64,000 bases of DNA from Cerrena zonata (lineage: Eukaryota; Basidiomycota; Agaricomycetes; Polyporales; Cerrenaceae): contig JASBNA010000011.1 in the NCBI GenBank assembly GCA_038087015.1, positions 620,001 through 684,000 of the forward strand, in the 5' to 3' direction. The notes under the pieces are model-generated. The model was not told the origin of the DNA, ran no database searches, and worked only from the letters and a program-made list of their open reading frames with translations. A program made the translations under genes and the position numbers. Numbering within the stretch: position 1 is the first letter of the stretch; every line of letters starts with the position of its first letter. This document shows positions 51,120 to 63,011 of the stretch, piece after piece.

Positions 51120-51947
51120 TCATGTCCACTTGACCTCTTTTGTTTCCTTGCAAACCTTCTTGTGACGCTTCCAGTCCACGTTCTGGCATGCTACCCTGCT
51201 CAAAGAATCAATATCTGGTTGTAAGGAATGGATGGTACAACTTGCCCGCAGTATCTAGATGCATTCGAGTAGGTTTAGCTCAAGTCTGCACGTGAAAACA
51301 TATATGATCATAATGTACTGACCTTGTTAATTTGCAGCCTGAGCAGCGCATTGATTCTTTCTGCGCAGATTCTTCCGACTTGCATTGGATGCAGCTTGCA
51401 GCTTGCGGGTATAAGTATTCGAACCCGGGTTGTCGAGACATAAGTGGAGGTTCCATCCCCTTTATTGCGTCGCTAGCCTGTTTACCACATGGAGCGTCAT
51501 TGTTGCAAATAAGATAAATCTAGCTCGAAGTTCATTGTAAAAATCACGGGTTGCAAAGAGGCGAGCCACTAACGTAGGTATCCATCTTGTGAGGTAACTC
51601 TGTAGACGGCTTGTAAGCAGGAAAGCTCTCCCTTGCTGGTTTATCTATGCATGTGTCGTCGTAAAGATCAGAGGCAATTTGACATCATCAAGAAGATAAG
51701 TCATACCACAGAATGCACAACGCCAATCATGGCTGTGCTTTAGATCCTCATGAATGCTAAGCGTGTACATTTTCGCCCAATCATTCACAACTTGAACAGA
51801 ACCATTGGATACGGCATCCGGGATGCAGATTTGCAGCTGGGCCTCGATGTGACGTGGAGGTCCGGATTGACGATTATTGACACCATCCCCAGGAGCTGAG
51901 CCGTAGACAAAAGCTGTAAGAAAGTATGTTTGTGGATCTTCTGACAT
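51120..51947 (-). CDS. MYND zinc-finger protein A
   Basis: Five minus-strand exons start MSEDPQTYFLTAFVYGSAPG at 51947 and end KEVKWT at 51120, about 200 aa. The C-terminal half carries a MYND finger: CIQCKSEESAQKESMRCSGC, then KLTRYCG, then CQNVDWKRHKKVC. This C-C-C-C-YC-C-H-C arrangement binds two zinc ions and mediates protein contacts. The N-terminal part (DLKHSHDWRCAFC) is shared with the tandem copy and is unknown. The exon ending TACTGCGG (to 51246) is followed by a GC donor (GCAAGT), whereas the paralog has GTGAGT. Likely a tandem duplicate with a role in protein interaction. It appears intact provided the GC-AG intron is spliced. Confidence 0.75.
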
Positions 51948-52441
51948 GGATAGCGATATTGAATAGATTCGGTGGTTGTAGAAAGAAAGAGGTTGGAACG
52001 AGGACGAGGTTCGGATTGGAGAGCTACAGTCTATGCCGTAATTATAGGACTGGCAGCTCGGTTAGGTCGGCTGGACAACATGGTGACAATGAGACCCCAT
52101 GTCGGTCTTGGTGGTTGCAGGAAAGCAAGTCTCGATACTCGCAGCATTTAGCTTATCCCAGAACAGTCACGAATATTATGAGATAGTGACTACTGCCCCG
52201 ACTGTCCAGCAGCAGGATCTATGACCGAAAGCGTAATGTTTTCTACCCGAGGCGTATTGGCAATACGATCCAGTAGTGATTATTCACTTCATATTGCATT
52301 GAGATCCATTGTAAGGACTAGGTAGGACAGATAGATCATTTATTAATGCAGTATCTATATAACAGAATTTGATTTAGGAATGGTTTGCATTCTTCGTCAT
52401 TGAGATCAGAATAACTAACCTCCCAGTCACAGAGGTAGAAT
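51948..52441. other. Intergenic between MYND genes
   Basis: No gene seen. The 3' flank of gene B (ACCCATGTCCATTTCACCTC) resembles that of gene A, as expected for a tandem duplication. Confidence 0.45.
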
Positions 52442-53280
52442 TCAGACCCATGTCCATTTCACCTCTTTTGTCGCTTTGCATACTTTCTTGTGCCGCTTCC
52501 AGTCTTCCCTCTGACAATTTGCACTGTTCAAAAGTATCCGAGTCTGTGCCTATTCAGAGCCCAAGGATGAATGAAGACGACTCACCCACAGTATCTAGAT
52601 ATTCAGGTCCGTATCCGCATGAATCATAGGGATACATATGAGTAAGAGGTACTGACCTCGTCAACTTGCAGCCCGAACAACGCATCTGATCTTTCTGCGC
52701 AGAATCATCCGACTGACATTTAGCACAACTTGCAGCCTGTGGGTATACCTGGCCGAACTTGGGCAGTCGAGGCATAACCGGAGGTCCCATCATCTCTGTT
52801 GCTTCGCGAGCTTGTTCACCACATGGACTATCACCATCGCAAATAAGATGAACCTAGACCGTTACGGTGACCGAGGTTGATTGAAATTCAGAAAAGCAAA
52901 CAGAACCACTAACGTAAATATTCATTCTTGGAGGCTTCAGATGCATCCATGACATGAAAGCAGGGAGGCTTTCCCTCGCTTGTTTGTCTAAAAACATGGC
53001 CTTGAGCGAGTTTCAGTATTGAAAGGAGGCAACTCATACCACAATATGCGCAACGCCAATCATGGCTATGTTTAAGGTCAATATAAAGACTGTGCGTGTA
53101 CATCGTCCCCCAAGCTGTCAAACCATCGGGTCCTTTGTTGAATTCTACATCAGGTATGTGGGCTTGAAACTCGGCCTCTACATGTCGTGGGGGGCCAAAA
53201 TTACGAGTATCTGCACTGTCCCCAGGAGCCGAACCATAGACAACGGCCGTCAGAACGAACACTTGAGGATCTTCTGACAT
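52442..53280 (-). CDS. MYND zinc-finger protein B
   Basis: Tandem paralog of gene A, five minus-strand exons from MSEDPQVFVLTAVVYGSAPG at 53280 to KEVKWTWV at 52442, about 210 aa. Exon 1 ends at 53040 with AYCG. Later exons give MSWMHLKPPRMNIY, VHLICDGDSPCGEQ and a MYND finger (CAKCQSDDSAQKDQMRCSGC, YCG, CQREDWKRHKKVC). All zinc ligands are present. The small penultimate exon (TACTGTGG) ends in a normal GT donor. The two paralogs share splice sites throughout, which supports the model. Function unknown beyond zinc-dependent protein binding. Confidence 0.78.
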
Positions 53281-53958
53281 TCTAATTGATGGACGTCAGT
53301 AGATACGGAAAGCGAAAGATAATTTGTGATCGTGATCAAAGACGATGACTGTAATCGATACCTTGAAGTTCAACTTGAAGTTATCACGTTAGTACTAACA
53401 CTATAACAAAAATGGCAACTCGTGACTTAGTTATATACTAACTTGAATCCGACATTGGACTGGTGACCTTGCACGTTGGGCAACCTTCTGTGGTGATCAG
53501 AGACGGGTTCAACGATCACAACAGGCTCCCGACGCTGGCGGAGCCTAGGTTGATTCATTGACATATCATGGGATAACCGGAATTACCGGGAACAGCGCTG
53601 TAGGCAAAAGGAAGCCCGACGGCGGAGAGGCGCATGGTGTGGACAGTGTCTCCCGACGCGTCGGGCGTCGGTCCCGCCATTGCGCGCTTGATCGATGACC
53701 ACAACTGACTCGCCGCCGCCCTGTGCGCGATCACGAGGGGCGGGAATTGCCTTAAACGGATTAATCGCGCCTCCCCCGACGCTACCGCGTACGTTGAGCA
53801 CAGCCATTATTACGTTGGTGCGCCCGTCGCGCTCACGTGGCTACGAGCCTTCATAAAGGCGGCATTGGTGGGAAGTACTTGCATCGGTCCCCACATCAAG
53901 CCAACGCGTTTCTCTCTTTACTAACTCTTTGATCCTCTTCTAGGACCTTATAGACACC
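53281..53958. other. Divergent promoter region, MYND B and PARP
   Basis: GC-rich patch at about 53590-53850 with many CGCGTCGG-type words, unlike the flanking DNA. The 74-codon frame inside (53583-53807, -) has no supporting features. Confidence 0.4.
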
Positions 53959-56711
53959 ATGCCTCGCAAGACTGCAGCTGTTACCGATGCTGATGCAGAT
54001 GCTACTGCCGCTCGCGCCACCAGAGCCAGCGGGAGGACTCGAACTCCTAGTGCCAGAGCGCAAGCTGCAGCCGCCGTGGCACAAACGCTTGCAGAACAAA
54101 AAGCACAGCGTGCTAGTTCAAAGCCTCCTTCTAGGGCCTCCTCCGTCAAACCACCTTCTCGTGCAGGGTCTGCGAAACCTCCCTCCCGTGCAGGTTCTGT
54201 TAAACCTGCATCTCGTGCTGGATCAGTGAAGCCCCGTTCTCGTGCTGGCTCCGTCAAGCCTGCTACTTCTAAGCCTGTCTCCAAGGCAAAGGCCCCAGTC
54301 TCTAAAGCGAAGGCTCCACCCTCCAAGGCAAAGGCACCTGTCTCTAAGGCAAAGGGTAGGAAGCGTGCTCGAGATGAGGATTCGGACGACGACGATGGCG
54401 AGGAACCCGAAGCCAAGAAGGTGAAAGCCGATGATACAACCTTGGACGCCATTGTCGAGGACGAGGAAGAGGAAGAGGAACAAGGGGAAGAGGAGAAAAT
54501 GGTTTGTTCCACTGCTCTTTTTTTGGTCGTCCGTGCTTGACGTGCGTTGATAGGTCACCGTGGTACAACGCGGTGCCGCACCTGTCGATCCTTGTTCCGG
54601 TTTGGTTGGTCAGTGAACAATTCAAACTTGTACCCTAGTTTGGATGGCAGAACACTAATTTTATTTATCTTGTAGATACACACCAAGTTTCCACTGAGGG
54701 TGGTGAGGTGTGGGATGCTATGTTGAATCAAAGTGACGTCGGCAAGAACTCCAACAAGTACGTTTGCTTGTCACCGACTCATTCTATCTTAATTTATTCA
54801 TCGACCGTGTCTTAGGTTCTACGTGATTCAATTGCTTCACCCAATCGGCAATCCCAACAGCGTGAGCCTATTTACCCGCTGGGGCCGAGTTGGCGAGAAT
54901 GGTCAGAAGCAGACCAAGGTCTGTCACTACTTGAATGATCGCATTCAGTTGACTTATTGGGATTATCAGGGACCATGGGGACCATCCACAGGTGTCTCTC
55001 AATTCAAGTCTCAGTTCAAGGCAAAATCTGGAGTTGAATGGAGCAACAGGCACGGTATGGTCGCCGCTAAGGGAAAATATACCTTCCTTGGTTTGTCTTT
55101 ATCTTCAAGAGAAATTTCGTCGAGTACTGACGCGTTTCTTCTATAGAACGTGATTACGAGGAAGACGAAGAGGAAACTAAGAAAGCTAGCAAGGGTGAAG
55201 GAGAGGAACCAGAGAAAGTGCCTGATTCCAAACTCCCCGCCGAGATTCAGGCTCTCTGCAAGTTAATTTTCTCCACCAGGCTCATGGATGCGCATTTGAA
55301 ATCTATGCAATATGATGCTAACAAGCTCCCATTGGGCAAGCTCTCAAAGGCTACCATCATGAATGGTTTCGCCGCGCTCAAGGTGAGCAATGCTCGTTAT
55401 TGAACCACACCGGTGCTCGTACTCAATTATTGCCTGATGTAGGAACTGTCGGAAGTATTGGACAAGCCGACCGGTGATGTGGCTAAAGAGTACGGCGGCT
55501 TCAAGAACGCTGTAGATACTCTTACAGGACGTTATTACTCGTAAGTAGTATTCCTCCATCTGACTCGACATTTATTAACGATATACATTCGAATAGAATC
55601 ATCCCACATATTTTCTCTCGTGCTTCTCGACCGACTCCTATCGACGAGCTTGGATTACTCAAACGTGTATGTCAACTTGAAATATAATTTATTCCTCTCC
55701 TAATTTGTCTCGACCCCACCTTAGGAACTTGATTTAGTCGATGCCCTTGGTGACATGGAGGTGGCTTCCAAGCTCATTGCTAGCTCCGTCCTCACCGACG
55801 ACGATGGTCAACCCATCAACCAGCTTGATGCACACTTCCGTTCTCTCCGTCTCTCCAGTATGGCTCCCATTTCCCGCAGGAGCAAGAGTTTAAGGGACTC
55901 GAACGATATACCCAGGACACTCATGGTAGCACTCACAGCCATTACAAAGGTCAATATTCAAAATGCGTATCGGGTCGAGAGGCAAGATGAGACGGAAGCA
56001 TGGCTCAAGGCTGGCTTCGACAAAACGGCAGACGGTGATAGGCTGTTGCTTTGGCACGGTTCCCGAACTACGAACTTCGCCGGTATATTGAAGCAAGGTT
56101 TGAGGATTGCTCCTCCCGAGGCTCCTGTCACTGGCTACATGTTCGGAAAGGGTGTCTACTTCGCCGACGTACGTTCTGGATGATTTGTTCCCCCCCCCCC
56201 TTCGATTTGGTATATCTGACTCTTCGCATTGACTTTCAGATGATGTCCAAGTCGGCCAACTACTGCTACGCTCATCTCAGTGATAACACGGGTCTTCTGC
56301 TTCTCTGTGAAGTGGCCGCCGCACCGTTCTACGAACAAAAGAATGCCAACTATGATGCTGACAGAGAATGCAAGGATGCTGGTGCCTTGTACGTCTTACT
56401 TCTTGACTAACATTCATCTCTCTTGACTTTTTGGACGTTGTGAAATAGATGTACCAAGGGTCTCGGTCGAACACAACCTGCAGAATGGCAAGACGCAGGC
56501 GATACTTTACAAAATGATGATCTGAAGGGATGTCTCATGCCCAAGGGCCCTGGTAAAGACGTCACTGATCCTGGGGTGTACTTGCAGTACAACGAGGTAT
56601 GTGAAACTACTCCCTTTCTTTTTATGATGTCTGATTTTCTTCCTACAGTATATCGTGTACAACCCAGCACAAATCCGTGTTCGCTACCTTTTGATGGTGG
56701 ATATGAAATGA
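53959..56711 (+). CDS. Poly(ADP-ribose) polymerase, PARP2-like
   Basis: A multi-exon gene of about 640 aa, beginning MPRKTAAVTDADADATAAR at 53959 and ending MVDMK before TGA at 56711. The N-terminus (about 180 aa) is a basic, disordered tail with PSRAGSVKP and VSKAKAP repeats, then acidic (DSDDDDGEE), suited to DNA binding. A WGR domain follows (FTRWGRVGENGQKQTK, then STGVSQFKSQFKAKSG), then the helical regulatory domain (LPLGLSK-type: KLPLGKLSKATIMNGFAAL). The catalytic ART fold keeps the H-Y-E triad: LLWHGSRTTNFAGIL, GYMFGKGVYFAD then SKSANYCYA, and YLQYNEYIVYN. It would add ADP-ribose chains from NAD+ to proteins at DNA breaks in the nucleus. No zinc fingers or BRCT are seen, so it is PARP2-like rather than PARP1-like. 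Confidence 0.9.
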
Positions 56712-57929
56712 TTTCCGTCCGGTTTATTTGCTCTTCACAAAGAGTTACGGGATCTCATGCTAGTTACGCTTCTTTTGGTCACGATTTTTTTCTGGTGATT
56801 GAGTTGAACAGATCATGTCGTCATGAATTGCGTATGGGGTACAATCATAATTCTATTGCCCAATTAGACTTTGTTGCTTTTTGCAAAGGTACAACTTCGT
56901 AGTGTATGATCTTTGATAACATAGTTTAGTTTACCTTACTCACATTAATATTGAATGTGAATATACCTGATTTTCCAACATTCCGAATGTTTGGACGGTG
57001 ATTTACCACTGGTTATGAAATGGACTCCTAACCGTGCAACACAGCCACTGCGGCGTCATGACCGCCCCTCCTCCGCATGCCCTCTGGTTTGAACTCCATC
57101 AAGCATCTTGCGCAATTACCGTAAGCACAAGCGAATAGTGGCAAGCTAACTTATTTCCCCAAAATGTCTAGTCGTTTGACGTTCTGGCGCTTTCACCGGT
57201 AACAAGCAGAGCACACACCCAACTTGAACGTAGCAAAAACTACTTATCGCAACGAACGTTCTCATTGTTTCAGACTTTGTGCCGCAAACATACCTGCGCT
57301 ACCTGAAGTCTCCACTCCAACCGGACTGACGTTTACCCTGTCATTGAAATTCGAGGGTTCCCAATGACGATTTTCTGATGCATGGAGCATTCCGTACATT
57401 GTTCCTGACGAACACAACAAGGTTGTAACACGAGGAAGATGGTCCTTACCCAGAGATGACGACATCTTGCTTGTTCCTGGTAGTATGGAGAATCCTTTCT
57501 CTTCTTTTACTAACCCACGGGTCGATGGGCGGCGTCTCGCTGAAGAGACTTAATGAATGTGCATGCATTCTAAGCACTACAGCTAACATAGGAGACGGTC
57601 TAGCATCGATGGAAGCAAGAATGTTCTAGCCACAAAGTGTGAAGATCGAGCAAGAACAGCACTTGCGTGATGATTGACGTCAAGGCTATGGTTATAGTTG
57701 GGTTATAATCATGGATAGCACCTTTTTTGGTTCAGATTGGCCTAGAGTGGCTACACTCCCAGCCCCTCATCTCGGCGAATGTTAATGTCTTCTATTACCG
57801 CACACTCCGCTCTGCACCAGTATATAAACAAGGAGGGATCAAAGCAATAGAATACCTTGTCCTTTCACCCTTCCCTCCCTACGAGATTTACGACCAGCTA
57901 CACTTCGTCCCTCCCTCTTCACGTCCCTC
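56712..57929. other. Intergenic between PARP and fasciclin genes
   Basis: No gene supported. TATATAAA at 57831-57838 is the promoter of the next gene. Confidence 0.45.
57831..57838 (+). promoter_or_regulatory. TATA box of fasciclin gene
   Basis: TATATAAA, 99 bp before the ATG at 57930, on the coding strand of the fasciclin gene. Confidence 0.65.
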
Positions 57930-59679
57930 ATGAAAGCCTCCACACTTCTGTTCAACTCGCTACTGCCTGCTGCCGCAGTAGCGCAGAACATCACATTCTT
58001 GACGGGTTTCCTACAGACTCTACAGGGTGCCGGGCTTACCCAACTGGCGACCGTCGCTACTCAACTCAATTCGAGTTCTGTTGGACAGTATTTGCTGGCT
58101 AATATTTCGAACGGAAGCCCTCACATTTTATTTGCGCCTAATAACGAAGCTTGTAAGTCAATTGCCTATTTTTATGATGTTTCGTCCAGATACGCTGGAG
58201 ACCATTCGAGCTCTAGGAAGGCCTACTTCGGCGTCGATTAAGACCTGGTTTATTCTTTCTTCGAGAAGAATGGATATATTTTGGGCAGAACTATTTCTGG
58301 ACGCTCAAATGGCCAACCTTCGGTTTCCTCGTTTACGCTTCAGGCGTGTGGGAGGGACCCAGAGTAGAGTGGAGCCGTCAATCGCATAGCTTGGATACGT
58401 CATTGACCTCCAATACCGCGCTTCGTATTTTGTATTGTGTACATGCGCTGAACTTCATTTCCGTTTACACGACCTTCTACTTTATTCTCATTACCGTGTC
58501 CTTGCCTTGTCCTTTATTTCTATTATCGAACACTTCGCTAATTATTTTTCAGTGTCTAACGCCCCCAAGAACATCACCGGTGACCTAGGTCGTCTCACTG
58601 ACGTATTCGGTTACCACATTGTACCTGGAAACTTCAGTAATTCTGTCACTCGATACCCCAACGTTACACTCGGTCGTACCCTACTCACCGACCCTGCTCT
58701 CGTACACCTCGAGGGTGGTAACAAAGCCCAGGTCCTCGCATGGGCTCAACGTGCGGATAATCGCACACACGTTCTGAACCAACGCAATGATTCCACGGTA
58801 GTCAATGTTACATCATTCGGCAACCTCACTGTGTTTATCGTCGACCATCTCCTGGAGATCCCTCAGGATTTCAACACAACAGTGCCGACCAACAACGAAA
58901 GTTTGAGTGCCATTCAGACGGTTTTGGGCAATGTACAAACTCCCATATTCGACGCTACCAACAATCAGACGTCCAACGTTACCTTGCTTGATGCGATCAA
59001 TAGCCAATGGCATGGGTTCACTTTCTTCGCTCCTAATAATGATGCTGTCCAAAGTGCCATGAGCACCATCCAAGGCCTTGCTGGTAATGCGACAGCGGTT
59101 CAGAATGTTCTTTACAATCACGTACGTCTTATATACTACCTTCCATTCAGGATCGCACTAATATTGCTTATTAGATTATCAATGGATCCACCGTCTATTC
59201 ACCGGTGCTTGCTGGTCAGAACTTTACCTCCACGGCTGGTGAAGACCTTGGATTCACGATCAACTCTACTGGTCAATACGTTACGTCCGGCAATATTACT
59301 GCCCGGATCGTACAGCCCAACGTTCTCCTTCCTAACGGTGTCATTCATGTCATCGACAAGGTCCTTTTGAATACTCAGGCAGACAGCTCTGCCGCTAGTT
59401 CTGCGTGAGTCCCAGCTCTCCTCAGATTACAAAGTATGTTGTATACTTACCCGTTCTTATAGCATCGCGTCTGCTACCTCAGCAGCAGCGGTGACCCCCA
59501 CTGAGACACAACCTATCGGTTTCTCACAAACTCAGTCTTTGAACCCTTCTGGTAGCGCAACAGGAACATCTGGGAACAACTCCGGCGCAATTACTCTTCT
59601 GCCCAGTCTCGACGCCTTCGTCGGTTTGGGTCTGAGTGTGGTCGCTGCTTTGGTTGGCGGGGTTCTCACCATTGTATGA
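57930..59679 (+). CDS. Secreted FAS1 (fasciclin) protein, likely GPI-anchored
   Basis: Exons 57930-58152, 58553-59121, 59175-59404 and 59463-59679 give 412 aa. A signal peptide (MKASTLLFNSLLPAAAVAQ) leads into two FAS1 domains: the first around SPHILFAPNNEA, FGYHIVPGNFSN and LTVFIVDHLLEIP, the second around WHGFTFFAPNNDAVQ and NGVIHVIDKVLL. The tail is Ser/Thr-rich and ends in a hydrophobic segment (LDAFVGLGLSVVAALVGGVL), the usual form of a GPI-anchor signal. Many N-x-S/T sites suggest glycosylation. Such proteins sit at the cell surface and take part in adhesion and development. The first intron is about 400 nt, far longer than the others in this window. Confidence 0.88.
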
Positions 59680-60183
59680 GACATAAAGAGAGATCACTGG
59701 GAGTTTCCTTTGCTATGCTATTCCGCTCGTGAGACACGCCCTCCAACAAATTGTTGTACGATTTCCTCGCGTCTATGTATATGAGTTACGTTGTATTTTA
59801 TGTTTTGATGAACATTTTTCTCCCGCACAAGTACATATCATTACTCTATAAATACCCATCGTTCCGTACAGACAGTGGAAGAAACTCAACAAATTGGAAA
59901 CATAGCAAGTTGATGAACACTGCAGTCACGTAGACCACAGATACTCTCCACAGGCAAATCAGATCAGAAATCAAGAAACTATTATGTACCGATGACAGAC
60001 GAGCAGGGGAATGAGATATAAGTATATATATTTATTAGATAACTGGGATGAGACGTTTACTTGACATATTGAATACATGATGAGAAGGAGGAGTAATAAC
60101 GGGTGAAGGAAAGTGTTGGAAAGCAGACCAAGTCCACAGTATCGAGTATGATGAAGAGAAGCTGCACTATGACACCGAGATAC
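59680..60183. other. Convergent 3' region
   Basis: AT-rich 3' flanks of the fasciclin and C2H2 genes, with no gene seen. Confidence 0.5.
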
Positions 60184-61756
60184 TCAAATCTGGAATCCGG
60201 CATTGTCGTTGGCAAAATTAGCTGCAACGATTTGCGCTGTCACACCAGGTCTATCTTGACGATGAATATAGGCACCAGTATTCGGATCCAATTTGTATGG
60301 GAACCCCTGCGATGGGTCGTTCACACCTTCGAGTCGCAGCAGGACGTGCACAGTTTGACCCACAGCTAAAGCTTGTAGACCCATATTCGGCTGAGACAAA
60401 GCGAGCATAGCTACCGCAGTGGAACAAGGAGCAGGATTACTAGATGGGACGAAAACGCTGCTTGGTTGAATCACCGGTATATTGTGTTCAGGTGCAGCTT
60501 CTTGGGTGTTGGGAAAATCCCCCATAGGTAGAGGGTATGGAGCGACAGCTAGAGGTCCGAATTGTTGATTACCATATACATCGGCGTTGACCATGGGATC
60601 TTGGTTGGCGAACGGAATATTGAAGAGTTTCTGTAAGCGGTCCCATGCAGCATTGTCAGCTGGTTGATAAACCTGAGCCATCATACCGATATCTGGGGCC
60701 TGTTGGAAGACATCATCGCCTACATCGCCAGCTGCAAGTTGATCGGCATAGGGGAAACCAAAGTCCTGAGGAACCATGTTGTTGTCAAAAGCAGGAGGAA
60801 CAGCAGGTGTACTTAGATCGCCGAGGAAGTTATTACCACCCTGAGGTTGAACTGCGACCTCGAAAGCCTGAGGATGCTCGTAAGGCCCTATGGGAAACGA
60901 CAGCGCGTGCAGCCAGTCTTCGAACTGCTGGTCATGATTACTCAAGACCCGGTTGTCTCCGACGCGGAAAAGATCTTGGCCTAGGTGATCGACATTTTGC
61001 TCCTGTGCGACGATAGGGATAGGTTCTTGTTCGTGGTTTAGACGATCATCGGGACCATATTGCTGCCCATCTCCGTCTTCTATTCTTAGCATAGGTTCAA
61101 CTTGAGTTTGTTCTCCATCCTCCCGCTTAAGGCCAATGAGTTCAGCGTTGTCCAAGGGAACACCCAGCTCATGAACCCAAGGATGTACAGCTTGATTGTG
61201 TTGATCCAGGAAACCATGTCGCGATGAGCGATGCAAGTCTAGAGCTTCTTGACAAGAGAATTTCTTTTTGCACAAAGTACGATTCCCAGGCTCCCATTTG
61301 GTGAGATGTGTGCATATGTAACGCATAGCTTGAACACTGTAAGGTTATATAGGGTCAGAGTAGTGAAAATGATGGAGGGGGGGGGGGGTTCCCGGGTACT
61401 TACTGGCGCATAAGATGAAATAAAACTAGCTGCTCTCCTCTAACATCCTCCGAACATTCTGGCCACGAACAGGAGTAATATCTAGGGCCGTTACAGCATG
61501 AGCGAGGTCAAGTCATCAGAGTTGCATCGGAACAGTTACATACATCGGGAATGTCGCCTCTGGTAGTCCTTTATGATGCCAGAGATGGGCATAGAGTTTG
61601 GCGTAGTCATCGAACTCGAGTTTACACTGTTCATGAGGGCAGCGGCTGGATCCCGGTAAGCCATGAAGTTCCTGTAGTAAAAAGGGGACTCAGTTGGGAC
61701 ATATTCGAGCTTTGATCCCTCCTGAAGCTTACTTCGTGCACTGTCAACGTCGACAT
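60184..61756 (-). CDS. C2H2 zinc-finger protein with three fingers
   Basis: Four minus-strand exons: a 24-nt first exon (MSTLTVHE, 61756-61733), then ELHGLPGSS onward, a third exon, and the long last exon ending at 60184. Total is about 455 aa. Three C2H2 fingers lie at the N-terminus: CPHEQCKLEFDDYAKLYAHL then WHH; CSWPECSEDVRGEQ then HLMRH; and a third with CKKKFSCQEALDLHRSSRH. The long rest is rich in acidic residues, Gln and Pro (DDGDGQQYGPDD and similar) and could be an activation domain. Likely a nuclear DNA-binding regulator. A TATAAAAA box (minus strand, 61839-61846) lies about 85 bp upstream. The third intron carries a run of twelve C on the coding strand. Confidence 0.8.
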
Positions 61757-61838
61757 TGTCAGGGCTTCGATGAGAGAATATACAAAAGAAGGGGGGAGGA
61801 GGGGACTTGGTAACTGTCTATACACTGGGTGGGGAGGG

Positions 61839-61846
61839 TTTTTATA
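61839..61846 (-). promoter_or_regulatory. TATA box of three-finger C2H2 gene
   Basis: TATAAAAA on the minus strand, about 85 bp upstream of the ATG at 61756. Confidence 0.6.
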
Positions 61847-62260
61847 GGCGGAGGGGACGCTAAGAGGTTGGTGTGCCAGTGACGAGCGCACATCCCAGAG
61901 TTCCTTGCCTCAACGCTTGGACCATTTGACCATTGAGACAATAGGTGGGTACATGCTCTGGACAAAGAAAAATAAATATTCAGGGTTCATTAACGTTCAT
62001 TGTCAATGTGTCATCGAAGACTAATGGTTACCCAGCAAGATTGTGGTCAATGCTGTTCGCACCCCCGTGAAGCGTACAAAAAGCTAGATAGACTTTTGTC
62101 AATGGTCAATCCTGTCAATGGTTCTCCAGTAAAATTTCGATGTCGCTTACAGTATCTATCACGGTAGCAAAAGCCTCGAAGTAGTGATGATGCTTGAGCA
62201 TCTCCGACTCTGAGAGCCTACTTACAAGTGAACCGACACCGATCTGATCTCGGCATAGTA

Positions 62261-62958
62261 GATATTCCCGAGGCTGCAGAAAGTTACTTTTTCGCTCACT
62301 TATCTCACTTGGCGCCTGCAAGTTATCCGAGAATTAACTTAAATTAACTTAGATTCACTTACGCTTCGGTCACCCCAAATTCACTTGCTCACTTACACTC
62401 ACTTGCAGTCACTGTTGTTACACCCCCAATTGAGGGTTTTTACCTCTTTTTATCTGCCTGTTGACTAAGTGTCACTGCACTGTTATGTCGGCAATGGGTA
62501 AACATTCACCGCCTGAGTATCCGAGCCAGTGAGTACATCTGATTTAAAAATAGGTCGCAATGTGAACAAGCTATCTCCATAGATTTATGAAAATATGACC
62601 TATTCTGAGTCATATTGCAGATTGTGCTACTTAAGCTTAAGTGAAGGAAAGCAACATTGTTAGGTAGTTTAGTTGGGATGCATTGAAATGTAGTGAATAT
62701 GACTAAGTTTCAATTGATAATGTATATGAGGCAGCATGCTAGGGGCAAACAGTCGAGTTGTCAGTATTGAAAGAGGCAGGAAATGGTTGAAAAGGACTTA
62801 GGATCCTCAAGTGAGCAACAAGTGAACGTACAAATTTTGGTGGAATAGCCCCAAGTTCACTTGGTAAATTTCACTTACAGTGCCGAAAGTGAACGTAAGT
62901 AACTTTTATAAGGCGTAAGTGAGTTACGTAAGTGAAATTGTTAACCCTCGATATTCCC
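62261..62958. mobile_element. Non-autonomous TIR transposon with 9-bp TSD
   Basis: The 9-bp word GATATTCCC occurs at 62261-62269 and 62950-62958. Between them lies a 680-bp segment (62270-62949) whose ends start GAGG on both strands: left GAGGCTGCAGAAAGTTAC, right end read in reverse GAGGGTTAACAATTTCAC. Both subterminal regions are full of the words TCACTTAC and TCACTTG in several orientations. No transposase is present, so it would depend on an enzyme encoded elsewhere. An 8- or 9-bp duplication with subterminal repeats would suit hAT- or MULE-type elements; the superfamily is inference. Confidence 0.65.
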
Positions 62959-63011
62959 AGGGTCTCGGTCATTGATCCATCCTACACCGCCAATCCGGAT
63001 GGAGCGTTTTT

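Noticed and set aside
53940..54512. 190-codon minus-strand frame with repeats such as FALETGAFALE
   Set aside because: It is the antisense shadow of the PARP N-terminal SKAKAP repeats.
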